Positions 42,455 through 51,056 of a stretch of DNA of 64,000 nt are shown piece by piece; position 1 is the first letter of the stretch, and the number at the start of each line of letters is the position of its first letter. Both the position numbers and the translations under genes were made by a program. The DNA lies in NCBI RefSeq assembly GCF_040548815.1, contig NZ_JBEPSM010000003.1, positions 372,001 to 436,000 on the forward strand, given 5' to 3'. Origin of the DNA: Kaistia defluvii (GTDB lineage Bacteria > Pseudomonadota > Alphaproteobacteria > Rhizobiales > Kaistiaceae). Below the pieces are notes generated by a model, which was given only the letters and a program-made list of their open reading frames with translations, searched no databases and was not told the DNA's origin.

Positions 42455-42477
42455 GGAAAGCGCCTCGCGGGTCGGTA

Positions 42478-42525
42478 ATGCGTGCTTCGAGGCCGCCCTG
42501 CGGGCGGCGCCTCAGCATGATGGAC
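42478..42525. repeat. palindromic repeat, family E
   Basis: TGCGTGCTTCGAGGCCGCCC, then GCGGGCGGCGCCTCAGCATG; one unit of the family seen at 33658-33785. It lies in the 137-bp gap between the DUF917 and hydratase genes. Confidence 0.7.
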
Positions 42526-42591
42526 AGGACGGGTGCCGCACCAGCCCCCATCAGGCCGAGATGCGCGCGCAGCGAGCCTCGCAGCCCGCCG

Positions 42592-43725
42592 CTATTTTTT
42601 CTTCCGCTTCTTCTTCGGTGCGTCCTCAAACACATAGCGCGCGAGCTCGATGCCCATCGCGGCTTCCACCGGCGGATAGACCGAGGGGTCGAGCACGCCG
42701 GCCGAAAGCGGGATGATCGCCTTGGGCACATGCAGCACATGCACCGTCATGCCGACATGCAATTGCCCGACAGAGAGCGGCTCGCCATCCTTGTCCAGTG
42801 TGGTGATGACATCCGGGAAGGTGGCGAGGCGGGTGCCGCCGGCATCGTCGATCGCCATATATTCGTTCATCACATGCAGCGTCGTCGCCTTGTCGCCGGC
42901 GCCGATCACCACCGTGCCGATGTCGAAGGCGGCGTTGGTGTAGACCACGTCCTTGCGGGCGATACGGCCAGAAACCGCGATATGGCCGCCGGTCACCTTG
43001 CAGATCGCGTCGATGACGGCGGTGCCGCTGCCCTTGCCGGCCCCCTTGCCATCGGCCGCGACGATCGCCTCGCCGAGCGCCAGCGCCATCGAGATGCCGC
43101 CCAGCGCCGCGTTCTTCCGCACATAGCTTGCATGCACCGGATTGCGCGCCGAGGCGATGAAGCCACCCGACATGTCGGAGGCCGTGCGCAGGATCGGCGA
43201 CACCTTGGCGGTCGCGCCGCGCACCACCAGCTCGATATAGCGGTTGTCGGCCCGGTTGCCGCCGACCGCCGTCTGGATCATCGGCTCGGGCGAGGCGGCA
43301 AGCCCGATCGAGCCCATGTCGCCGGTCGGATGCGCGCGGATATCGCCGACGGCGTCGAGCACCTTGGTGCCGAGAATGGCGGAGGGCAGCCAGCCGTTCA
43401 GCGTCGAGGAACGGCCGTTCTGGCCGACCATCAGCGCCGCCAGCGGCTCGCCCAGCGCTTCCTGCAGCAGCCGCACGGCGTGGACATAGTCGACGCCCTG
43501 CATTTCCCAGGCGGTGGTGCCGGCCGGCGCGCCGATCGCGGCGGCGGTCGCGACCCAGTCATTTTTGTCGAGCTCGTCGACCGTGACCAGTTCCGGCTTG
43601 CCGATCCGTACGGCCGCGAGCCCCAGCATGCGGCCATGGTCGGCCCAGCCGCCGCCCCCGGCCGCATAGACCGAGCCGCCGCGCACGGCGGGTTCGACGT
43701 CTTTCTCGGTCAGGATGCGGCCCAT
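42592..43725 (-). CDS. DUF917 protein, probable thiohydantoin desulfurase
   Basis: A 377-residue protein of the DUF917 family (A-A-G-G-G-G-W near residue 22, M-G-S-I-G-L-A, N-P-V-H-A-S-Y-V). This family supplies the desulfurase of bacterial ergothioneine catabolism, which exchanges sulfur for oxygen in thiohydantoin-propionate and releases H2S. The protein ends in a run of lysines (K-K-K-R-K-K-K). The ATG follows a perfect AAGGAGA. It begins 11 bp after the carbamoylase stop, inside the catabolic operon, which supports the role; metal ligands cannot be assigned from sequence alone. Confidence 0.82.
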   Translation of the reverse strand: MGRILTEKDVEPAVRGGSVYAAGGGGWADHGRMLGLAAVRIGKPELVTVDELDKNDWVATAAAIGAPAGTTAWEMQGVDYVHAVRLLQEALGEPLAALMVGQNGRSSTLNGWLPSAILGTKVLDAVGDIRAHPTGDMGSIGLAASPEPMIQTAVGGNRADNRYIELVVRGATAKVSPILRTASDMSGGFIASARNPVHASYVRKNAALGGISMALALGEAIVAADGKGAGKGSGTAVIDAICKVTGGHIAVSGRIARKDVVYTNAAFDIGTVVIGAGDKATTLHVMNEYMAIDDAGGTRLATFPDVITTLDKDGEPLSVGQLHVGMTVHVLHVPKAIIPLSAGVLDPSVYPPVEAAMGIELARYVFEDAPKKKRKKK

Positions 43726-43736
43726 GCGGTTCTCCT

Positions 43737-44996
43737 TCAGGCGAGCAGGGTATCGAGGCGCAGCACGGCGTCGAGCAGCACGGCGGCGCCGGCGGCGATC
43801 TCGCCCGGCTCCGACCATTCTTCCGGCGTGTGGCTGCGGCCATCCTTGCAGGGAACGAAGATCATAGCCGAGGGGGCGATGCGCGAGAACCAGGCCATGT
43901 CGTGGCCGGCGCCCGAGGCCATGCGGCGTGGTGCCAGCCCCAGCGCCTCGGTCGATTGCTCCAGCACGTCGAGCAGCAGCGGATCGGAAAGCGCTGGGCG
44001 GTTGTCCGAAATGGCGCGGAATTCGGTGATCCGCGCTCCCGTGCCGGACATGGCGCGCAGGATCAGCGGCCGCAATTCGGCGACGAAGCCTTCCATGAAG
44101 CTGCGCTCCTCGGCGCGCGCATCGACCAGCAGCGTCACCCGGCTCGGTACGACATTGGCGGCGTTGGGCTCGACGCGGAATTCGCCGACCGTGGCGACGA
44201 AATGGCCGTGCCCCGCCTTGGCGCGGCGGCTCGCATCCTTGGCAATGACCGACACGGCGGCGGCGGCCCCCGCCAGCGCGTCCTGGCGCAGGTTCATCGG
44301 CGTCGTGCCGGCATGGTCGGCGCGGCCCTCGATGACGATCTCGAGCCGCGTGATGCCGGAGATCGCCGTGACGATGCCGATGTCGCAGCGCTCGTCCTGG
44401 AGGATCGGCCCCTGCTCGATATGCAGTTCCAGATAGGCGGCGATATCGTCGCGCCGCGCCTCGGCGAGATAGGCGACGTCGCCGCCCATGCGGTCGATCG
44501 CGTCGCGCAGCACCTCGCCGGTATCGGGCTCCGGCCGTTCCAGCTGCTCGGGCGTCAGCAGCCCGGCGACGGCGCGGCTGCCGATGCAGGAAAGGCCGAA
44601 GATCGAGACCTCTTCCGCCAGGCAGTCGATCACCTCGAACGGGTGGTCGAGCTCGGCGCCGTCCTGCTGCAGGCTGCGGGCGACCGCGATGCCGGCCATG
44701 ACGCCGGCCGTGCCGTCGAAGCGGCCGCCATCCGGCACCGTGTCGCTATGCGAGCCGATGACGATGGTCTTGTGGTCGGGAAAGCGGCCCTCGCGCCGGC
44801 CGATCAGGTTGCCGGCCGCGTCGAGGCGGATGGCGAGCCCGGCCTCCTGCATGCGCCGGGCGACGAAGGCGCGGCCTTCGAGAAACATCGGCGTGAAGGC
44901 GCGCCGGGTCCAGGGCCGGCCGGGATCGGTCAGTTCGGCGAGCGCCATCAGATCGTCCCAGAGCTGGGTCTCGTCGATCGGCAGGTTGTTGCGCAT
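43737..44996 (-). CDS. M20-family N-carbamoyl-amino-acid hydrolase, probable N-carbamoyl-glutamate hydrolase
   Basis: A 419-residue metallo-amidohydrolase of the beta-ureidopropionase/L-carbamoylase/allantoate amidohydrolase type. Metal ligands: His and Asp in G-S-H-S-D-T-V-P-D-G-G-R-F-D-G, Glu in A-E-E-V-S-I-F, His in H-I-E-Q-G-P, and His in G-A-G-H-D-M-A. It would split N-carbamoyl-L-glutamate into glutamate, CO2 and ammonia as the last step of the locus. It lies 7 bp after the hydantoinase-like gene and 11 bp before DUF917, so all are one operon. Confidence 0.88.
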   Translation of the reverse strand: MRNNLPIDETQLWDDLMALAELTDPGRPWTRRAFTPMFLEGRAFVARRMQEAGLAIRLDAAGNLIGRREGRFPDHKTIVIGSHSDTVPDGGRFDGTAGVMAGIAVARSLQQDGAELDHPFEVIDCLAEEVSIFGLSCIGSRAVAGLLTPEQLERPEPDTGEVLRDAIDRMGGDVAYLAEARRDDIAAYLELHIEQGPILQDERCDIGIVTAISGITRLEIVIEGRADHAGTTPMNLRQDALAGAAAAVSVIAKDASRRAKAGHGHFVATVGEFRVEPNAANVVPSRVTLLVDARAEERSFMEGFVAELRPLILRAMSGTGARITEFRAISDNRPALSDPLLLDVLEQSTEALGLAPRRMASGAGHDMAWFSRIAPSAMIFVPCKDGRSHTPEEWSEPGEIAAGAAVLLDAVLRLDTLLA

Positions 44997-45003
44997 GGAG
45001 GGA

Positions 45004-46377
45004 TCAGGTCTCGATCGGCAGGGTGAGGGGCGGACGCACGAACCGGCCCGAACCAGGTTCGGCCAGCACAGCGCGCCCGTCAAAGACCTGGATTCCGCGC
45101 AGGAACGTGCCGCTCACCCGCCAGGGGAGCGTCATGCCGTGATACGGACTCCAGCCCACTACATTATGCCCACTCGCCACCGCATCATAGAGCGCCGGCT
45201 CATGCGTCAGCACGGCGATGTCGGCATCCTTCCCGATCTCCAGCGCGCCCTTCTGGTCGGCGATGCGGAAATGCCGGGCCGGGTTCCGGGCCATCAGCCG
45301 CGCCGCAGAGGTGAGCGGGATGCCGCGTTCCAGCGCGCCCTTGACGAAGAGCGGCAGCATGACCTCCAGCCCCGGCACGCCGGAGGCGTTGTCCAGCATG
45401 GCGGGCTTGGTCTTGCGGTCTTCCGACCAGGAGACGTGATCGGTCGAAACGAGGTCGACATGGCCCAGCGCCACTTGCCGCCACAGCGCCTCGACCTCGG
45501 CGCGCGACCGGATCGGCGGGTTGATCTTGGCCTTGCCGCCGAGCCGGCAGACATCGTGCTCCTCGTCCAGCGTCAGATAGTGGATGCAGACCTCGACGGA
45601 GGCGGCATGGCCCTCGGCGCGGTAGCGGGCCGCGAGTTCGGCGCCGCGCGCCAGCGACGAATGCACCACATGCGCCGGACACCCGGTCAGCGCTCCGGTC
45701 TCGAATATCTCGACATCAGCCAGCAGTTCGGTGATCGGCGGCCGCGACAGGCCATGCGCCCGCCAGTCGGTGATGCCGGAGGCGCGCACCCGCGCCATAT
45801 GCGCGTCGACGGCCTCGTGGATCTCGTTGTGCACGCCGGCGGACAGCCCGGTCGGCGCGATCGCGGCGAAGCATTCCGCCAGCAGGGCCGGGGGAATGCG
45901 GGGAAACCGCTTGGCATCGGTTCCGAAGGTGGAGAACTTGAATGCCGCGACGCCGGCCGCCGCCATTTCGCGGATGCGCACCGTGCCTTCCTCCGGGTCG
46001 ATCGTGCCATAGAGCGCGAAATCGACGCGCGCCTGCGGCCCGGCATGGTCGAGCTTCCTCTGCACAGCCGCCGCCGAGCAGACGAGGTTGCCCTCGTCAT
46101 AGGGCATGTCGACGATGGTGGTGACGCCGCCGGCCGCTGCCGAACGGGTCGACCAGATGAAATCCTCCTGGTCCCTCTGGCTCAGCGAATGCACCTGCGC
46201 GTCGATCGCGCCCGGCAGGATCAGCGCCTTGCCGAGCGCGTGTTTCTCTCGCGCCAAGGGTGCCTCGCCCTGGCCGACCATGGCGATCTTCCCGTCGCGC
46301 ACCGCGACGAACCCGCCCTCGATGACGCGGTCGGCCGTGACGACGGTTCCGGATAGGACGAGATCGAAATCGCTCAT
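45004..46377 (-). CDS. hydantoinase/dihydropyrimidinase-like amidohydrolase
   Basis: A 457-residue cyclic amidohydrolase. Metal-site features: D-A-Q-V-H (first His of the usual H-x-H replaced by Gln, as in several dihydroorotase-like members), A-F-K-F-S-T with the probable carboxylated lysine, H in G-V-H-N-E and C-I-H-Y-L, and Asp in S-T-D-H-V-S-W. It would open the ring of hydantoin-5-propionate to N-carbamoyl-L-glutamate. First gene of the catabolic operon; ATG at 46377 chosen because the upstream extension is not conserved. Dihydroorotase or allantoinase activity is the alternative. Confidence 0.87.
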   Translation of the reverse strand: MSDFDLVLSGTVVTADRVIEGGFVAVRDGKIAMVGQGEAPLAREKHALGKALILPGAIDAQVHSLSQRDQEDFIWSTRSAAAGGVTTIVDMPYDEGNLVCSAAAVQRKLDHAGPQARVDFALYGTIDPEEGTVRIREMAAAGVAAFKFSTFGTDAKRFPRIPPALLAECFAAIAPTGLSAGVHNEIHEAVDAHMARVRASGITDWRAHGLSRPPITELLADVEIFETGALTGCPAHVVHSSLARGAELAARYRAEGHAASVEVCIHYLTLDEEHDVCRLGGKAKINPPIRSRAEVEALWRQVALGHVDLVSTDHVSWSEDRKTKPAMLDNASGVPGLEVMLPLFVKGALERGIPLTSAARLMARNPARHFRIADQKGALEIGKDADIAVLTHEPALYDAVASGHNVVGWSPYHGMTLPWRVSGTFLRGIQVFDGRAVLAEPGSGRFVRPPLTLPIET

Positions 46378-46548
46378 GGCATCACCGGCGGTTGTCGGGA
46401 AGGGAGATTGCGACTCGGCACACCCGCGACGCACCCTCGTCGCCATGTTGACGGCTTTGCCGACGAAATGGGAAGGCCGATTTGCGTTCGGGCCGCTTCT
46501 TCAGCGTGCGGGCTGAGCTGATGATGAGGTTACCGGCTGGCTGAGCAA

Positions 46549-46738
46549 GGCTTCCCCCTCCCCAAAACCGGCAGGCCGGTTTTGACCCTCCCTCAAGGGG
46601 AGGGTTCAGGAGGCCCGCCGCGCCGCCAAAGCTCTGCCGACGGATTCCGATGGCGCTTCGGCGGACCGCGCTCCGCTTGAACCCTCCCCTCGAGGGAGGG
46701 TCGAAAGCGCATGGCGCTTTCGGGGAGGGGCGCTTGCC
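46549..46738. repeat. composite inverted repeat, family D
   Basis: CCCCCTCCCCAAAACCGGCA ... CCTCAAGGGGAGGG at the left and GAACCCTCCCCTCGAGGGAG ... GCGCATGGCGC ... GGGGAGGGGCGCTTGCC at the right. Part of a 675-bp gap (46378-47052) without genes that separates the catabolic operon from the transporter genes. Confidence 0.75.
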
Positions 46739-46739
46739 A

Positions 46740-46770
46740 TGCGGGAGAGGGCAGGGTGAGGGGGTTGCCT
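46740..46770. repeat. single repeat unit, family A
   Basis: GCGGGAGAGGGCAGGGTGAG resembles the right-hand units at 14521 and 21880. It directly abuts a family D element. Confidence 0.6.
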
Positions 46771-46793
46771 ACGTAGGATGGGTCACATCAGGC

Positions 46794-46888
46794 CGTCGCC
46801 CCGGCGAAGGCCGGGGCCTATAACCTCGGTCCCAATAATGGGTCCAAGGCCGGTGCTCCTGGATCCCGGCCTTCGCCGGGATGACGAC
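46794..46888. repeat. composite inverted repeat, family B
   Basis: GTCGCCCCGGCGAAGGCCGG at the left and GATCCCGGCCTTCGCCGGGA at the right, inverted, 45 bp apart. Confidence 0.78.
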
Positions 46889-46969
46889 GGAGCGTGGGTG
46901 ACGCCGGAGCTGGGATGACGACCGAGCGAGGCGGGGGCAGATCACCCGGCAGCCCTCAGGCGCCCAACT

Positions 46970-47024
46970 TCAACATCCTGAGGAGCGGCCGGGAGGCCGC
47001 GTCTCGAAGGACGCACCGCGCTTC
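46970..47024. repeat. palindromic repeat, family E
   Basis: CAACATCCTGAGGAGCGGCC with GGCCGCGTCTCGAAGGACGC; right-hand half of the element seen whole at 33658-33785. It ends 29 bp before the stop of the first permease gene. Confidence 0.65.
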
Positions 47025-47052
47025 CGCGCGACGACGTTGCCCGCAGACACCC

Positions 47053-47811
47053 TCACGCCGCGACCTCCGCCAGCCGCCCCGTCCGCTTCGCGACCCGGCG
47101 CTCGACGATCGACAGCGCGTCATAGATCAGCACCGCCAGCAGCGCGACGATGATGCCGCCCTGGAGGATGAACGAGGTGTTGGAGGTAAGAAGCCCGGCG
47201 ATGATCACCTCGCCAAGGCCCTTGGCCGCGACCGTCGAGCCGATCGTCGCCGTGCCCATGTTGATGACGACCGACAGCCTTATGCCGGCGAGGATCACGG
47301 GAAGCGCCAAGGGCAGCTCGACGCGAAACAGTTGCTGCGTCGGGTTGAGGCCCATGCCGCGCGCCGCCTCGACGACATTCGCGGGCACTTCCTTGAGGCC
47401 GGTGATGGTGTTCTCGAAGATCGGCAGCAGGCCGTAGAGCACCAGCGCGATCAGGGTCGGCTTCAACCCGAAGCCGACCACCGGTACGGCCAGCGCCAGC
47501 ACCGCGACAGGCGGGAAGGTCTGGCCGATATTGACCAGGCTGCGCGACAGCGGCAGGAATTCGGCGCCGACCTTGCGCGTCACGAACACGCCCATGACCA
47601 GCGCCAGCGCCGTGCCGATCAGGCTGGCGATGGCGACAAGGCCGAGGTGATAGAGCGTCAGGCTCAGCAGGCTGCCCTGGTTGTAGATCACCGGCGCGTC
47701 GTTCTCGGTGAACGGCTTCAGGATCGGCACGAACCAGTCGGGCCGGAGGATGAGGGCGAGCAGCAGCGCCAGCGCCGCGAGGCGCGCCAGGGGTCCGATG
47801 ATGCGGCTCAC
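47053..47811 (-). CDS. osmoprotectant/ergothioneine-type ABC permease (YehW-like)
   Basis: A 252-residue permease with about six helices and the binding-protein-dependent transport signature around E-A-A-R-G-M-G-L-N-P-T-Q-Q-L-F-R-V-E-L-P-L-A. It resembles the OpuCB/YehW group. Last gene of the four-gene transporter; its start overlaps the ATPase stop by 4 bp. Substrate prediction depends on context: the lyase, hydratase and following genes around it point to ergothioneine, a betaine, which OpuC-like systems can carry. Confidence 0.88.
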   Translation of the reverse strand: MSRIIGPLARLAALALLLALILRPDWFVPILKPFTENDAPVIYNQGSLLSLTLYHLGLVAIASLIGTALALVMGVFVTRKVGAEFLPLSRSLVNIGQTFPPVAVLALAVPVVGFGLKPTLIALVLYGLLPIFENTITGLKEVPANVVEAARGMGLNPTQQLFRVELPLALPVILAGIRLSVVINMGTATIGSTVAAKGLGEVIIAGLLTSNTSFILQGGIIVALLAVLIYDALSIVERRVAKRTGRLAEVAA

Positions 47812-48746
47812 GCGGGCACACCGGCATGGGCGCGCAGCGCCGCGAGCGAGATGCGGCCGACCAGCGTGCCGTCCGCGCTCGCCACCGGCAGCGCGTCGCG
47901 CTGGTGCCAGAGCAGCTCGGACAAGGCATCGCGCAGCGTGGCGGTCGCGGCGATCGGCGGGCCCTCGGCCGTGCCGGGCTCGACGATCGACGAGACGGGC
48001 GCGAGCGACAGCAGCCGGAACGGCCGGTCGACGCCATTCACCAGCTTTTCGACGAAGCCATGCGCAGGCCGCGCCAGGATTTCCGCCGGCGGCGCATATT
48101 GCAGCAGCTTGCCGCCATCCATGACCGCGATCCTGTGGCCGAGATGGATCGCTTCCTCCATGTCATGCGTCACCAGCACGACGGTGATGCCGAGGCGCTG
48201 CTGCACGGCGAGCAGGTCTTCCTGCGCCTTGGCGCGGATGATCGGGTCGAGCGCGCCAAACGGCTCGTCCATCAGCAGCAGGCCGGGCTCGGCCGCCAGC
48301 GCCCGGGCGACGCCGACGCGCTGCTGCTCGCCGCCGGAAAGCTGGTGCGGGAATTTCTGGGCGAACTCTTCCGGCCTCATGCTGAACAGGGTCAGCAGCT
48401 CGTCGACCCGCTTGGCGATGCGGGCGGCATCCCAGCCGAGCAGGGTCGGCACGGTGGCGATGTTGCGCGCCACCGTCCAGTGCGGGAACAGGCCGTTGCC
48501 CTGGATGACATAGCCGATGCCGCGGCGCAGTTCCTCGCCGGAGACGGAGGCCGTGTCCTTGCCGTCGATGCGGATCGTGCCGGCGGAAGGCTCGATCAGC
48601 CGGTTGATCATCCGGAGCGTCGTCGACTTGCCGGAGCCGGAGGTGCCGACGATGACGGTGATGGTGCCGCGCTCGACGGAGAAGGAGACGTCGTCGACGG
48701 CGAGCTGGTCGCCGAAGCGGCGGCTGACATGTTCGAGTTCGATCAA
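47808..48746 (-). CDS. osmoprotectant-type ABC ATPase with C-terminal CBS motif (YehX-like)
   Basis: A 312-residue ATPase: Walker A G-T-S-G-S-G-K-S-T-T (about 33-42), signature L-S-G-G-E-Q-Q-R, Walker B L-L-L-M-D-E-P-F-G-A-L-D and switch His in V-T-H-D. After residue 260 there is one CBS-like segment (L-P-V-A-S-A-D-G-T-L-V-G-R-I-S), common in glycine-betaine-type ATPases, where it senses ionic strength. The start is TTG at 48746, whose bases overlap the TGA of the upstream permease (TTGA). Confidence 0.9.
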   Translation of the reverse strand: MIELEHVSRRFGDQLAVDDVSFSVERGTITVIVGTSGSGKSTTLRMINRLIEPSAGTIRIDGKDTASVSGEELRRGIGYVIQGNGLFPHWTVARNIATVPTLLGWDAARIAKRVDELLTLFSMRPEEFAQKFPHQLSGGEQQRVGVARALAAEPGLLLMDEPFGALDPIIRAKAQEDLLAVQQRLGITVVLVTHDMEEAIHLGHRIAVMDGGKLLQYAPPAEILARPAHGFVEKLVNGVDRPFRLLSLAPVSSIVEPGTAEGPPIAATATLRDALSELLWHQRDALPVASADGTLVGRISLAALRAHAGVPA

Positions 48747-49927
48747 AGCCGGCGCCTTTCGGAAAGCTCGATGGCCGCATCGAGAAGGATGGCGGCGGTG
48801 AAGGCGAGCGCGATGGTGGGAACCGCGCCGAGCAGGACGAGGTCGGTGGCGGCCTGGCCGATGCCCTGGAACACGAAGGTGCCGAAGCCGCCGCCGCCGA
48901 TCAGGGCGGCGATGGTGACGAGGCCGATATTCTGCACCAGCACGATGCGGATGCCGGTGAGGATGACGGGAAGGGCCAGCGGCAACTCCACCTGGAACAG
49001 GCGTTGCAACTTGGTCATGCCCATCCCCTCGGCCGCCTCGACGACCGAGCGGCGCACCTCGCCGAGGCCGACCACGGTGTTGGCCACGACCGGCAGCAGC
49101 GAATAGAGGAACAGCGCGATCAGCGCCGGGGCCGTGCCGATGCCGCGGATGCCGAGCGAGGCGGCGAGCGGCGACCAGGCGGCGAGCAGGCCGAGCGGCA
49201 CGATCATCAGCCCGTACATCGCCATGGAGGGCACGGTCTGGATGATGTTGAGGACCGGCAGCGTGATGCCGCGCAGCGTCGCGTTGCGGTGGCAGGCGAT
49301 GCCGAGCGGCAGGCCGATGACGACGGCGGCGGCGAGCGAGCCCAGCGCCAGCTCGATGTGCTTCGCCCCCTCGCGCCAGAACTTTTGCGCGTTGGTGGCG
49401 TATTCCTTCAGGATCGACAGTCCGTCCCAATGGCCGGAGCCGAGGATCAGGGCGACCGCGATCGCGGCCCCCGCCAGCATGGCGAGCCGCGCCAGCGGCC
49501 CCAGTTGCAGCTTGGCGATGGCGTCGGTGGTGAGCACGGCGAAGGCGAAGGCCATCAGCCAGAAGCCGGCGGCGGGGGACACCCGGGCATAGCTGTTGTC
49601 GGGCGGCACGACCGTCGCCGGCACGATGCCGATCAGCACGGCCAGCAGCAGCAGCGACCCGATGCCCACCGCAAGCCGCAGCAGCGCGCCGGTGCGCAGC
49701 ACCGCCACGATGGTGGCGATCGACAGCAGGCCGATGCCGATCGCCGCCCACAGGGTCGGCAGCGACTGGGCGAGGCTGAGGCCCTGGCCGGAGATCAGGC
49801 GGTTGGGTTTCAGTGTCGCGAAGGATTGCCAGTCCATGCCGAAGATCGCGATCACAGCGACGACGATGCCGACGCGGTCGAGGCGCGCGGTCAGGGGCTG
49901 GGCTGCGGTCTGGCTGGCTTCCGTCAC
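48743..49927 (-). CDS. osmoprotectant-type ABC permease with N-terminal membrane extension (YehY-like)
   Basis: About 394 residues. The C-terminal half (from about residue 180) is an OpuC-type permease with E-A-A-E-G-M-G-M-T-K-L-Q-R-L-F-Q-V-E-L-P-L-A; the N-terminal half adds about five further helices as in E. coli YehY. A GTG at 49927, nine bases after GAGGGAG, is the preferred start; a TTG at 49954 is in frame. Forms the heterodimeric channel with the smaller permease encoded downstream. Confidence 0.88.
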   Translation of the reverse strand: MTEASQTAAQPLTARLDRVGIVVAVIAIFGMDWQSFATLKPNRLISGQGLSLAQSLPTLWAAIGIGLLSIATIVAVLRTGALLRLAVGIGSLLLLAVLIGIVPATVVPPDNSYARVSPAAGFWLMAFAFAVLTTDAIAKLQLGPLARLAMLAGAAIAVALILGSGHWDGLSILKEYATNAQKFWREGAKHIELALGSLAAAVVIGLPLGIACHRNATLRGITLPVLNIIQTVPSMAMYGLMIVPLGLLAAWSPLAASLGIRGIGTAPALIALFLYSLLPVVANTVVGLGEVRRSVVEAAEGMGMTKLQRLFQVELPLALPVILTGIRIVLVQNIGLVTIAALIGGGGFGTFVFQGIGQAATDLVLLGAVPTIALAFTAAILLDAAIELSERRRL

Positions 49928-50024
49928 GCCGGATGGCTCCCTCTCGTTGCGCAAGAGCTTAAGGGCAAATCGGCGTACCGCAAGGTTAACGGGAAGCTAA
50001 CAGGCGGGAGGCTGTTAACAGGGG

Positions 50025-50053
50025 CCGGACGGCGCGTGTTCCACGCCGTCCGG
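50025..50053. other. intercistronic hairpin between binding protein and permease
   Basis: CCGGACGGCG (50025-50034) pairs perfectly with CGCCGTCCGG (50044-50053), loop 9. No T run follows on the minus strand, so it is more likely an RNA-stabilising or partial attenuation hairpin that keeps binding-protein mRNA in excess over the membrane genes. Confidence 0.55.
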
Positions 50054-50079
50054 GTTTCACGTGAAGCGCGCTTGGGCGC

Positions 50080-50991
50080 TTATTTCACGAAGCCCTTCTG
50101 GGCCAGATAGGCCTTGGCGACTTCCTTGGCCGGCTCTCCGCCGACCTGGATGCGGCCGTTCAGTTCCTGCAGGGTCTTGAGATCGAGCGAGGCGAAGACC
50201 GGCTTCAGCACTTCCTCGATCTTCGGGAACTTCTTCAGCACTTCCTCGCGGATGATTGGCGCCGGGGCATAGACCGGCTGCACGGCCTTGTCGTCGTCCA
50301 GCACGACCAGGCCGGCCGCCTGGATGGCGCCGTCCGTGCCATAGACCATCGCGGCGTTGACGCCGTCGGTCTGCTCGGCCGCGGCCTTGATCGTCGCCGA
50401 GGTGTCGCCGCCGGAGAGAACCAGCAGCTGCTCGGGCTTCAGCGAGAAGCCATAGGCGGTCTGGAAGGCGGGGAGGGCGGCGGCCGAATTGACGAACTCG
50501 GCCGAGCCGGCCAGCTTCACCTTGCCGCCACCGGCGACCCACTTGCCGAAATCGCTCAGCGATTTCAGCTTGTTACCCTCGGCGACGTCGCCGCGCAGGC
50601 CGATCGCCCAAGTGTTGTTGGCGGGCGAGGGCGACAGCCAGACGATCTTGTTGGCGTCATAGTCGAGCGTCTTCGCGGTCTCGAAGCCCTTGGCCGCATC
50701 CTTCCAGAGCGGATCGTCCGCCTTGTTGAAGAAGAAGGCGGCATTGCCAGTGTATTCCGGATAGATGTCGATCTCGCCGGCCGTGATCGCCTTGCGCACC
50801 ACGGGCGTGCCGCCGAGCGAGATGCGGTCCTCGACCGTGATCCCGTTCGCCTCGAGCACCTGGGCGATGACGTTGCCGAGCAGCGTGCCCTCGGTATCGA
50901 TCTTCGAGGAAACGACGACATCGGCTGCGTGCGCCCCGCCGATCGAGGCGAGGATCGCGGCCGCTGCCGCGATGGTCTTCAGAGCTTTCAT
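50080..50991 (-). CDS. osmoprotectant/ergothioneine-type periplasmic binding protein (YehZ/OpuCC-like)
   Basis: A 303-residue secreted protein (signal peptide cleaved after G-A-H-A-A-D region, about residue 23). The OpuAC-family core has S-S-K-I-D-T-E-G-T-L-L-G near the mature start, Y-P-E-Y-T-G-N-A and a hinge with N-A-A-M-V-Y-G-T-D-G. It would trap a betaine in the periplasm. Its gene lies directly after the lyase gene (65 bp) and before the permeases, so the ligand is inferred to be ergothioneine; glycine betaine or choline remain possible. Confidence 0.88.
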   Translation of the reverse strand: MKALKTIAAAAAILASIGGAHAADVVVSSKIDTEGTLLGNVIAQVLEANGITVEDRISLGGTPVVRKAITAGEIDIYPEYTGNAAFFFNKADDPLWKDAAKGFETAKTLDYDANKIVWLSPSPANNTWAIGLRGDVAEGNKLKSLSDFGKWVAGGGKVKLAGSAEFVNSAAALPAFQTAYGFSLKPEQLLVLSGGDTSATIKAAAEQTDGVNAAMVYGTDGAIQAAGLVVLDDDKAVQPVYAPAPIIREEVLKKFPKIEEVLKPVFASLDLKTLQELNGRIQVGGEPAKEVAKAYLAQKGFVK

Positions 50992-51056
50992 TGCGGAAGT
51001 TCCTCTACTGTCGGTGGGTCTGGGCGAGCATCGTACTTCTTAGGGTTCCGCGCGCG

